From NCBI GenBank assembly GCA_045658005.1, contig JAZOUD010000143.1, forward strand, positions 10,299 through 74,298: DNA of 64,000 nt, written 5' to 3'. The position numbers and the translations under genes are program-made. The notes beneath the pieces are model-generated. The model was not told where the DNA came from and ran no database searches. It saw nothing but the letters and a program-made list of their open reading frames with translations. Positions 7,904 to 16,180 of the stretch are shown here, in pieces. Positions within the stretch are counted from its first letter, which is position 1, and the number at the start of each line of letters is the position of its first letter. This DNA is from UBA2862 sp045658005. Its GTDB lineage: Bacteria > Bacillota > Clostridia > Christensenellales > Aristaeellaceae.

Positions 7904-10530
7904 AGCCGTTGAACCTGACGCTCTCGGCCTTTGGCCCGTATGCCCGGGAGTGCTCGGTGGATTTTTCCCGGCTTGGCGAGGATGGCCTGTTCCTGATCGC
8001 CGGGGATACCGGCGCGGGAAAGACGACGCTGTTCGATGCCATCAGCTTTGCGCTCTACGGCGAGGCCTCCGGCGGCAAGGAACGCCGCAGGAGCAAGTCC
8101 TTTCGCTCGGACTACGCCGCCGGCAAGACGGAGACCTGGGCGGAGCTGACCTTCCGCCACAAGGGAGGCGCCTGGCGCATACGCCGCAATCCCGAATACG
8201 AGCGCCCGAAGAAATCCGGCGAGGGCACCACGACCCAGACCGCCTGGGCCCAATTGACCAATCTCGATACCGGCGAGACCTGGGAAGGGCTGACAGAGGT
8301 CAACGGCAAGGTCTATGAATTGCTCGGCCTGACCCAGGACCAGTTCACCCAGACGGTGATGATCGCCCAGGGCGATTTCCTGAAGATACTCAACGCCTCC
8401 TCCGACGACAGGAAGGCGCTGTTCCAAAAGCTGTTCAACACCTCTGTGTATGCGGGTCTGCAGCTGAAACTGAAGGATATGAACACCGCGTGCATCCGGG
8501 AGAGGGAGGACCTGGAACGGACCATCGCCATCGCAGCGGACAAGATCGACCCGGAGCCCGATTTTCCGGAGCGGGACAGCATCGCATTCTACAAATCGGA
8601 TGCCAAATACGCAGACCTTCTGTCGGAATGTCTCGCGCATCTGATCGAAGGGGAGAAGGCCGAGCGCGCAAAGGCGACGGACAGAAGGCAGGCAGCCGGC
8701 GAGCAGACGGACGCCCTCATCGCCGCGATCGAGCAGGCCAAGGCGGTCAACGTGGATTATGAAGCGCTGGCAAAGGGAGAAAGGGAACTGGCCGCGCTGC
8801 TTGACCGGCAGAGCGCCATGGACGACCTCGAAGACACGTTGCAGAGGGCGCGAAAGGCGCAGGGCCTGCTGCCCGATGAAACGCTGGTGCGCTCCAACGC
8901 CATGGCGATTGAAAACCAGCGCAAGGAGCTGGCCGAAGCGATCGAAGCCGTGACATCCGCGGAGGGCGCCCTGCCCGCGGCAGAGGCCCGAAGGCTGGAA
9001 GCGGAAGCCCATGCGCCGGATGTGGAGAACCTGCTGGCCTCCGCAAGGCAGCTGTCCGACGGCATCCCGGTGCTGAAGGAACTGGAAGGGCAGAAAAGGC
9101 AGCTGGCGCAACGGGAAAAGCAGCTCACACAGCTGCTCAAGGCCAGCAACGAGGCCGATCAGGCCTATGCCGCCGCCAAGGAAGGCTACTATCGCAGCCA
9201 GGCGGGGCTGCTGGCGTCTGAGCTGGAGCCGGGAAAGCCCTGTCCCGTGTGCGGCGCGCTGTCCCATCCGCAGCCTGCGCAGCTGGCGGCAGAGTCCGTC
9301 ACCAGGGAGGCCATGGAAGAGGCGGACCGGCGGCATCGCGGTGCCGCCGACGCGCTGCACAGGACCGACAACAGCCTGACCGCGCTTCGAACGCAGGTGG
9401 ACAAGGATGCCGCCCGCCTGCGGGACATGGGTATTGCGGAGGCGGAGACCGAGCGGCACCTGCAACAGCGAATCAGCGACTTGAACACACAGGCCATGCG
9501 CTACCGCGAGGCCATCGAGGAAAGCCGGAAGGCCTGCAACGCGCTCACGGTCGCCCTGGAGAAGAACCGTACCGCCGTCGAGCAGAAGCAGAAGAGCCTT
9601 GCAGGCCTTCTGGAGGCGGGCGAACAGCTGAAAAAGCGATTCATGGCGCGCCTGGCTGCCGCAGGCTTTGAGGACGAACGCGCCTATCAGCTTGCCAGGC
9701 TGCCGGACGACGCGGTGAACGATATCGAAGCAAGGCTGAAAAAATACGGCGAGCAGAGGACCTCCCTGGCGGATCAGACGTCCAGCCTTCGCCGGAAGCT
9801 GGCGGGGAAGGAGAAGATCGACCTGTCCGGCCTGGAGCAGCGGCAGCGGGATTGGAAGGCGAAGCGAATCGCAGCCGAGCAGGCGGAAGCCGCGCTCGCC
9901 GGAAAGCTGGCGCTGCATGAGGATGCCCTGAAGGCGATCCAGCGCGCCTGCAGGCAAAAGAAGCGAAATGAAGAATACTGGGCGGTGGTCAGGGACCTCT
10001 ACAACTGTTGCGCCGGGATCGCCGGCGGCAACCGGCGGGCCAAGCTGACCTTTGAGGCCTATGTCCAGCAGTACTATTTCAAGCAGGTCGTGGCCGCGGC
10101 AAACAAGCGGCTCACCGTGTTGACCGACGGGCTGTTCACCCTGCGCTGCAAGGCGGAGGCCCGGGACCGGGTGCGCCAGAGCGGGCTCGACCTGGATGTG
10201 CTGGACCGGGGCACGGGCCAGTGGCGGGACGTGAGCACGCTTTCCGGGGGCGAATCCTTCCTGGCCAGCCTGGCCCTGGCCCTGGGCCTGTCCGACGTGG
10301 TGCAGGCCCAGAGCGGCGCGATTCGCATGGACGCCATGTTCATCGACGAGGGGTTCGGCACGCTGGACGACAATGCCCTGCGCAATTCCCTGCGGGTGCT
10401 CGCGGACCTGGCCGACGGCAAGCGCCTCATCGGCATCATCTCCCATGTGCACGACCTTGAGGAGCGCATCGAAAGGCAGATCGTCGTCACCAAGACGCCG
10501 AAGGGCTCAAAGATCGACGTCATCGCATGA
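7900..10530 (+). CDS. sbcC: Exonuclease SbcC (Rad50-like SMC ATPase)
   Basis: The 876-residue product has the Rad50/SbcC layout. A Walker A AGDTGAGKTT spans residues 34-43 and a Q-loop segment near 145-155 reads QTVMIAQGDF. Two long coiled-coil arms flank a zinc hook CPVC at 448-451. The ABC signature LSGGES lies near 782, followed by a Walker B ending in FIDEGFGTLDD. It dimerises through the hook and powers SbcD on DNA ends. The length is at the short end for the family because the coiled coils are modest. The ATGA overlap with sbcD shows operon structure. Confidence 0.96.
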   Translation: MKPLNLTLSAFGPYARECSVDFSRLGEDGLFLIAGDTGAGKTTLFDAISFALYGEASGGKERRRSKSFRSDYAAGKTETWAELTFRHKGGAWRIRRNPEYERPKKSGEGTTTQTAWAQLTNLDTGETWEGLTEVNGKVYELLGLTQDQFTQTVMIAQGDFLKILNASSDDRKALFQKLFNTSVYAGLQLKLKDMNTACIREREDLERTIAIAADKIDPEPDFPERDSIAFYKSDAKYADLLSECLAHLIEGEKAERAKATDRRQAAGEQTDALIAAIEQAKAVNVDYEALAKGERELAALLDRQSAMDDLEDTLQRARKAQGLLPDETLVRSNAMAIENQRKELAEAIEAVTSAEGALPAAEARRLEAEAHAPDVENLLASARQLSDGIPVLKELEGQKRQLAQREKQLTQLLKASNEADQAYAAAKEGYYRSQAGLLASELEPGKPCPVCGALSHPQPAQLAAESVTREAMEEADRRHRGAADALHRTDNSLTALRTQVDKDAARLRDMGIAEAETERHLQQRISDLNTQAMRYREAIEESRKACNALTVALEKNRTAVEQKQKSLAGLLEAGEQLKKRFMARLAAAGFEDERAYQLARLPDDAVNDIEARLKKYGEQRTSLADQTSSLRRKLAGKEKIDLSGLEQRQRDWKAKRIAAEQAEAALAGKLALHEDALKAIQRACRQKKRNEEYWAVVRDLYNCCAGIAGGNRRAKLTFEAYVQQYYFKQVVAAANKRLTVLTDGLFTLRCKAEARDRVRQSGLDLDVLDRGTGQWRDVSTLSGGESFLASLALALGLSDVVQAQSGAIRMDAMFIDEGFGTLDDNALRNSLRVLADLADGKRLIGIISHVHDLEERIERQIVVTKTPKGSKIDVIA

Positions 10531-10605
10531 CCACATGCGAATCGGCACAGGCCGAAGTGTTTGTAGAAAACAACAGAAATGGACGCCGGCGTCAGAACGG
10601 AGTGA

Positions 10606-11085
10606 ATGAAGATGGATTACATACATGAGCTGAGGAAGATCACCGGCCCGCGCAAGCTGATACTGAACTGCGCCGGCGCTGTGATCGTCCGGGATGACCG
10701 CATATTGCTCCAGCGGCGAACGGACAACGGGAAGTGGGGCCTGATCGGCGGGCTGCTGGAGATGAACGAGACCTACGAGGAAGCCGCGCTCCGGGAGATT
10801 CGGGAGGAGACCGGCCTGGAGGTGGCGCTGGACAGCTTTCTCGGCATCTTCCACAATCACGATATGGTCTGGGGCAACGGCGACGCGGCGCATGTGATAG
10901 CCGCCATGTACACCGCCCGTATCGTCAGCGGGGAGCCCAGGATCGACGAGGAATCTTATGAGCTGAGGTTCTTCTCCAGGGAGGAGATGCCGGAGCTGTT
11001 CGCGGAGGATCAGATCGCGGCCCTGGACGCCTATTTCAGAGGCGTGCGCCATCCGCTGTTGCAGGAGAACCGGATGGTGAACTGA
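10606..11085 (+). CDS. NUDIX hydrolase
   Basis: The 159-residue product has a complete Nudix box: GGLLEMNETYEEAA followed by REIREETGLEV, which fits GX5EX7REUXEEXGU. The N-terminal strand LNCAGAVIVRDDRILLQRR is typical of ADP-ribose or nucleotide-diphosphate hydrolases. The substrate cannot be fixed from sequence. ATG 10606 lies very close to the ACGGAGTGA site, so the in-frame ATG at 10612 is a possible alternative start. It follows sbcC by 75 bp and may share its transcript. Confidence 0.9.
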   Translation: MKMDYIHELRKITGPRKLILNCAGAVIVRDDRILLQRRTDNGKWGLIGGLLEMNETYEEAALREIREETGLEVALDSFLGIFHNHDMVWGNGDAAHVIAAMYTARIVSGEPRIDEESYELRFFSREEMPELFAEDQIAALDAYFRGVRHPLLQENRMVN

Positions 11086-11113
11086 AATCTGTGGGTCCCC
11101 GCGCCTTGTCCAC

Positions 11114-12564
11114 GTGAATACATTCATCCTGACGGAGGGCTTTAAAAACGCGCCCTGGTTCTTCCTGGACTCCCACAACATCGTGCCACGCCCGGGATTG
11201 GAGGGGACCGCCTTCCGGCTGGAGGCGGGGGAGGCCTTTTGCGTGGATATCGCGGTTTTCGACTACCCCGCGGCGGATGCCCGGGGGATCAACGGCGCCG
11301 TCCGCTGGGTGTACCGTCGCTTCCACGAACCGCCCCGGGAGGGCCTGCCCATACAGACTGCGGTGGCGGACATCGCGACTGCGGTGTCCCGCGACGCATG
11401 GCTCGAGGACAGCGACGCCTATGCCGGGTTCGTGTTCGACTGGCAGTACGACCACGAGGTGCGCCGCCTGCCCTCCATCACCTGGACCAACGGCCTGGCC
11501 GTGGCCGTGCCGATGCTCCAGGCCGCGCACCGCCTGGGACGGGAGGACATACGCGCCCAGGCGCTGCGCTGCATCGACCATATCGTGGATACCTCGATCA
11601 ATCCGAGGAACGGCCTGCCCTTCACCGCGGAGGTCGACGGGACCTGGTGCAACCGGGGCTGGTGGTACGACAGGCAGCCCGTTCCCGGCCACGCCGCCTA
11701 CCTGGTCGGCCAGGCGCTGTACTACATACTGAAGGCGTATGCCCTTGAAAGGGGCGCGGCGCAGACCACGGCAAATGGCTGGCCTATGTCGAAGGCGCGC
11801 TTGAAAAGGTGGAGCGCACCCTCAACAGCGACGGGGAGTATCCCTATGTCTTTTCCGAGGACAGCGGCGCGGGCCTGTGCTACGATTCCATGTCGGGCGC
11901 GTGGTGCCTGGCTGCGGCGGCGTACCACGCGGCGCTGACCGGCGACCGGCTACAGCTTCCCAAGTGGCTGGAAAGCGAAGCCCACTATCACTGCGCGTAC
12001 ATCGTGCCCATGGTCTGCTACGGCGGCCCGCTGGACATCGACAAGCAGGTGGACTCCGAGGGGGTGCTGGCCTATATACGGGCGGTGCGCTGGCTCCATG
12101 AATTGACCGGAGACGAAAAGCTGCTTTTGCACATGAGCGACGCGCTGGAATATGAATTCACCTTCAAGTTCTGCTACAACTCGCCCATCAAGGTGCCGCC
12201 GCTGAGCCGGGTGGGGTGGAGCAGCTGCGGCGGCAGCATCACCTCCGTCACCAATCCCCACATCCATCCCATGTCCTCCACCGTCGCGGATGCGCTCGCG
12301 TACTTTGTGCAGAAGACCGGCGATGAGTACGTGAACAGCCGCTTATTGGATACCGTGAACTGGAGCCGCCAGGTGTCCAGCCGCTACGACGGGGAATACG
12401 ACTACGGCAGGCGGGGCTGGATGAGCGAGCGCTTCTGCCACTGCGAGGGCCTGCTGACGGAGCGCTACCCCGACGGCACGCCGGCCAGCACCTGGTTTGC
12501 GCTGATGCCCTGGGCCTGCGGCAGCATACTGGAGGCGCTGGCCGGCGAGAATTGGGATGACTGA
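11114..12564 (+). pseudogene. Six-hairpin-like (alpha/alpha toroid) protein broken by one frameshift
   Basis: Two abutting frames form one protein of about 483 residues. The first runs from GTG 11114 with sense up to KAYALE near 11749; the second continues as GKWLAYVEGALEKVE and ends at 12564. A one-base loss around 11748-11754, in an A3G4 run, explains the break. Repeated helical hairpins with aromatic motifs (ITWTNGLA, GWWYDRQP, GWSSCGGSI, MSSTVADAL) resemble six-hairpin glycosidases or epimerases. No family could be assigned firmly and catalytic residues were not identified. No clear ribosome site precedes the GTG. It may be real decay or a sequencing error. Confidence 0.6.
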
Positions 12565-12716
12565 CCGTGACAGCCGCGCGGACATTGGACAGAAATGTTG
12601 CGGCGACGCCGGCACGGCCAGGGCTTCCCTTGACGATTGAAATGCCATGTGGGCGCGTAACTTCGTGCCACCGCAGGCAAGGTTTTTCTCGATGCGCCAC
12701 CCATACGATGATGGCC

Positions 12717-12745
12717 TTGCCCGCGGGATCGTAACATGCTAAAAT
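12717..12745 (+). promoter_or_regulatory. Promoter upstream of the prephenate dehydratase gene
   Basis: TTGCCC at 12717-12722 and TAAAAT at 12740-12745 are 17 bp apart, about 40 bp before the start codon. The remaining 150 bp after the six-hairpin gene shows no ORF or obvious RNA structure. Confidence 0.45.
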
Positions 12746-12786
12746 ATCGATAGCTAATGCTGCATTGACAAGAAAGGATGAGTATT

Positions 12787-13683
12787 ATGAAATTTCGCGC
12801 CATCGTCCTGATTATGGTCCTCGTCGTCTGCGGCCAGGCCTCCCTCGCGGAGGTCAGCTACCTCGGCCCGGAGGGCACGTATACGCAGGAGGCAGCCCAA
12901 TTCTGGTTTGAGGGCGGCGAGGCCCTCGTTCCCTGCAAGACCGTAAACGACGCCATATCGGATATGCTTTCGGGCCAGGCGGATTACGCCGTCATTCCCC
13001 AGGAGAATACCCTTGGCGGCGCGGTGCTCAATTACGTGGACGCCCTGATCGCCTCGGAGGACGCCTATGTGGTCGGGGAGGTCATACTGCCCATCAACCA
13101 GACCCTGATGGGCGTCCCCGGCGCGAAGCTGGAGGACATCCGCACCGTCTGCTCCCATGCGCAGGGGCTGGCCCAGAGCGCCCAATGGCGCAAGGACCAT
13201 CTGCCGAAGGCCGGGGCGCAGGAGATGGACAGCACCGCCGCCGCGGCCAGCTACGTGGCAGAGCAGGGCGACAGGAGCATCGCCGCCGTGGCCGCGCCCG
13301 GGGCCGCGCCGCTGTACGGCCTGGAGGTGCTGGCGGAAAACGTCCAGATCACCGACGCCAACAAGACGCGGTTCTACGTGCTGTCCAGCCAACCGCTGGA
13401 GGGGGAGAGACAGACGCGGGCGGTGTTCGTGGCCACCTGCGAATGTGGCAGCCTGGACGACATCATGCTGGCCATACACGACGCCGGCCTGGAGCCGGTG
13501 GCGCTGCACGATCGGCCGGAGGGCAGCGCGCTGGGCCGCTACCACTACGTGATCGAGGTGGAGGGCACCGACCCCATCGGGGACGAACAGATCGACAGGG
13601 TAAGGGCCATCGAGGGCGTTCGATTTGCGGGACGCTTTGAGTCGGCGGAAAAAGCCGTGAATCAGGCGGAAAGGATCCGGTGA
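12787..13683 (+). CDS. Prephenate dehydratase with an N-terminal signal peptide (predicted exported)
   Basis: The start is ATG 12787, because GAAAGGA at about 12770-12776 abuts the earlier ATG 12778 but is well spaced from this one. Residues 1-22 form a signal peptide ending in ASLAE. The rest is a prephenate dehydratase: YLGPEGTYTQEAA, IPQENTLGG, the catalytic TRF inside NKTRFYVLS, then an ACT-type domain. Prephenate dehydratase converts prephenate to phenylpyruvate for phenylalanine synthesis and is normally cytosolic. In the ACT domain the usual ESRP phenylalanine-binding motif reads HDRP, suggesting altered feedback. Periplasmic cyclohexadienyl dehydratase (PheC) belongs to a different family, so this is not PheC. 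No aromatic-pathway genes are adjacent. Confidence 0.85.
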   Translation: MKFRAIVLIMVLVVCGQASLAEVSYLGPEGTYTQEAAQFWFEGGEALVPCKTVNDAISDMLSGQADYAVIPQENTLGGAVLNYVDALIASEDAYVVGEVILPINQTLMGVPGAKLEDIRTVCSHAQGLAQSAQWRKDHLPKAGAQEMDSTAAAASYVAEQGDRSIAAVAAPGAAPLYGLEVLAENVQITDANKTRFYVLSSQPLEGERQTRAVFVATCECGSLDDIMLAIHDAGLEPVALHDRPEGSALGRYHYVIEVEGTDPIGDEQIDRVRAIEGVRFAGRFESAEKAVNQAERIR

Positions 13684-13743
13684 GCCTGCCGGCGGTTATG
13701 GCAGGTTCGGGAAAAGACATTCTGTGACTGCGGAGGTGGCGGC

Positions 13744-15270
13744 TTGGATATCATCGCGATCGACCTGAAATCCTTCTATGCCTCCGTGGAATGCCGGGCG
13801 CGCAATCTCGATCCGCTGACGACCAATCTCGTGGTCGCGGACGCCTCGCGCACGGAGAAGACCATCTGCCTGGCGGTATCGCCGTCCCTGAAGCGCCATG
13901 GCATTCCCGGACGGCCCAGGCTGTTCGAGGTCGTGCAGCGCATCCGGGCGGTCAACCGGGAAAGGGCCAAGGCCGCGCCGGGCGGCCGGCTCACCGGGGA
14001 ATCCTGCGATGCCCGGGCGCTGCAGGCCGACCCGAGGCTGGCGGTGGGCTATATCATCGCCACGCCGCAGATGGCGCACTATATGAGGATCAGCACGCAG
14101 ATCTATGACATCTACACCCGGTATATCGCTCCCGAGGACATCCACGTCTATTCCATCGACGAGGTGTTCATGGACGTGACCCATTATACGCACCTCTACA
14201 GGGCAGAGGCGGAAAGGGCGGGCATGGGCGTGGCGCGCTACATGGCGCTGATGCTCATACGCAAGGTGCTGGCATCGACGGGCATCACCGCGACCGCGGG
14301 CATCGGCGCCAACCTCTACCTCGCGAAGGTGGCCATGGATGTGCTCGCCAAGCACGTGGAGGCGGATGAGGACGGCGTGCGCATCGCTGAGCTGGACGAG
14401 ATGTCCTACCGGCGCACGATGTGGGAGCACCGCCCCCTGACGGATTTCTGGCGGGTGGGCAGGGGCTACGCGAGGCGGCTGGAGGCTGCGGGCCTTTACA
14501 CGATGGGCGATATCGCCCTCTGCTCGGAGGTGAACGAGGCGCTGCTGTACAAGCTCTTCGGCGTCAACGCAGAGCTGCTGATCGACCACGCGTGGGGATG
14601 GGAGCCCTGCACGATCCGCGACATCAAGGCCTACAGGCCCCAGAGCAACAGCCTCTCCGCCGGCCAGGTGCTGAAGGCACCCTATCCCGCGGACAGGGCC
14701 CGCCTGATCGTCCGCGAGATGATGGACGGCATGGCGCTGGACCTTGTGAAGAAGGGCCTGGCCACGGATCAGATCGCATTGACCGTCGTATATGATATCG
14801 AAAACCTTGCCTCGACGGAGATACGATCAGGCTACGACGGCCCCGTTACCGTGGATTACTATGGCCGCGAAGTGCCAAAGCCCGGGCACGGCTCGATCAA
14901 CCTCGACGGCTATACCTCCTCCGCGAAGCAGATCATACGCGCGGCCCTTGCCCTCTATGACCGAATCGTCAATCCCGCGCTGCTCGTGCGCCGGATATAC
15001 GTCGCCTGCAACCATGTAAGGGATGAGGCGGCGGTCGAAGCCGGCAGGGCGGCAGCGCCCGTCCAGCTGGATATGTTCACCGATTACGCAGCCCTCGAGC
15101 AGCGCGCCCGGGAAGAGAAAAACGCCCGCGAACGCGAGCGCAGGCAGCAGGAGGCCATACTGGCCATCAAGGAAAAATGGGGAAAAAACGCCATACTGAA
15201 GGGCATGAGCTTTGAAGACGGCGCGACCGCGCGGGAGCGGAACGAGCAGGTCGGCGGGCACAGGGCGTAG
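13744..15270 (+). CDS. Y-family translesion DNA polymerase (UmuC/DinB-like)
   Basis: The 508-residue product starts at TTG 13744 behind GGAGGTGGC. The palm motifs are present: DLKSFYASVE at 7-16 with catalytic Asp7, and YSIDEVFMD with Asp139-Glu140. The TAGIGANLYLAK fingers segment and helix-hairpin-helix thumb (FWRVGRGYARRL) follow. The long C-terminal region with a Gln/Arg/Glu-rich helix before the end fits UmuC/UvrX-type polymerases of Gram-positives rather than short DinB. It copies past DNA lesions at low fidelity. The YolD gene lies 54 bp downstream, the usual partner. No LexA-box was clearly recognised upstream. Confidence 0.9.
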   Translation: MDIIAIDLKSFYASVECRARNLDPLTTNLVVADASRTEKTICLAVSPSLKRHGIPGRPRLFEVVQRIRAVNRERAKAAPGGRLTGESCDARALQADPRLAVGYIIATPQMAHYMRISTQIYDIYTRYIAPEDIHVYSIDEVFMDVTHYTHLYRAEAERAGMGVARYMALMLIRKVLASTGITATAGIGANLYLAKVAMDVLAKHVEADEDGVRIAELDEMSYRRTMWEHRPLTDFWRVGRGYARRLEAAGLYTMGDIALCSEVNEALLYKLFGVNAELLIDHAWGWEPCTIRDIKAYRPQSNSLSAGQVLKAPYPADRARLIVREMMDGMALDLVKKGLATDQIALTVVYDIENLASTEIRSGYDGPVTVDYYGREVPKPGHGSINLDGYTSSAKQIIRAALALYDRIVNPALLVRRIYVACNHVRDEAAVEAGRAAAPVQLDMFTDYAALEQRAREEKNARERERRQQEAILAIKEKWGKNAILKGMSFEDGATARERNEQVGGHRA

Positions 15271-15324
15271 TCCTGGCCCGGGTTGCTGCAAGCAGGATCG
15301 GAAAAGCCTGAAGAGAGGGATCAA

Positions 15325-15726
15325 ATGGGAAAATACGACGCAATCATCGATCATCCCCATCACGTATCTGCCGTCCACCCCCGTATGAGCATGCTCAACC
15401 GGGCGGCGCAGTTCAGCCCCTTCGCGGCGCTGACGGGATACGGTGACCAGATCGCCGAGGCGGCGCGCCTGACCGATCGCCGAATCGAGCTGACCGAGGC
15501 GGAGGAAGCGGAGATCGGCCGGAAGCTGGGCGCCATAGAGCGTGGGGACGAGGTCGAATTGACCTGGTTTGTGCCGGATGAGCGGAAGGCCGGCGGTCGC
15601 TACGTGACGGAGCGGGTGCGTGTAAAGCAGGTCTCGTCGCCGGAAGAAAAGGTCCTGCTGGCCGGCGGACGAAGCGTTGATATCGGGCAGATCATCGATG
15701 TGGCCGCTGTCGGCAGGGAGCAGTGA
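15325..15726 (+). CDS. YolD-like family protein
   Basis: The start is ATG 15325 behind AGAGAGGGA. The 133-residue product shows the YolD signature: a short N-terminus with HPRMSMLNRAAQFSPFAAL, a TGYGDQI helix, and a C-terminal YolD/UmuC-associated beta region. YolD proteins are encoded beside UvrX/UmuC-type polymerases in Firmicutes and are thought to play the UmuD-like accessory role in translesion synthesis. Gene order here matches that known pair. It converges with the XRE gene. Confidence 0.85.
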   Translation: MGKYDAIIDHPHHVSAVHPRMSMLNRAAQFSPFAALTGYGDQIAEAARLTDRRIELTEAEEAEIGRKLGAIERGDEVELTWFVPDERKAGGRYVTERVRVKQVSSPEEKVLLAGGRSVDIGQIIDVAAVGREQ

Positions 15727-15756
15727 CGGCCGGCCTCCGATGGCAGGCGCGGGGGA

Positions 15757-15957
15757 TCAATAGCGCCGGAAGCTGCAAACATCCCCGATGTCCACGCGAA
15801 GCGCCACGCATAGCCGCTCGATGACGTCCAGCCGGACGGACTCGTCCTTTACGAGCTTTTGATAGGTGGATTCACTGATTCCAGCAAGGTGTATGATATC
15901 GCGCGGCGTTTTCCCGCGACGTTGGAGGAGGAGCCAGAGCTTTTTATAAGTGATCAT
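15757..15957 (-). CDS. Small XRE-family helix-turn-helix regulator
   Basis: The preferred start is ATG 15957, giving 66 residues beginning MITYKKLWLLL; longer in-frame starts add a proline-rich low-quality stretch. The fold is a compact Cro/C1-type HTH (KTPRDIIHLAGIS, STYQKLVKDES, DVIERLCVAL) ending in IGDVCSF, similar to the YozG-like family of short repressors. It lies between the polymerase-YolD pair and the transporter gene, reading away from the latter. The target is unknown. Repression of a neighbour is possible but not shown. Confidence 0.8.
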   Translation of the reverse strand: MITYKKLWLLLQRRGKTPRDIIHLAGISESTYQKLVKDESVRLDVIERLCVALRVDIGDVCSFRRY

Positions 15958-16180
15958 CGATGCGCGCCTCCTGTGATCGTTACTCCAAAAGGTGGGGACT
16001 ATTATTGTATCACAAGCAGGCGGCGGCGGGGTAGACAATATTCGGGTTTTACCATTTCAATTTTCTTGCAGATGTGACGGACCCGGAAATTACCTTGACG
16101 ATTATTGCGGCTTTATCATTGACATTTAACCCCAAATGTGGGATAGTATAGCCAGCTGATATGAAGAGGAGAAGCTGAAA

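Noticed and set aside
7855..10452. An 865-codon open frame antisense to sbcC
   Set aside because: It mirrors the codon structure of a certain sbcC gene, has no recognisable domain, and arises from high GC at third positions.
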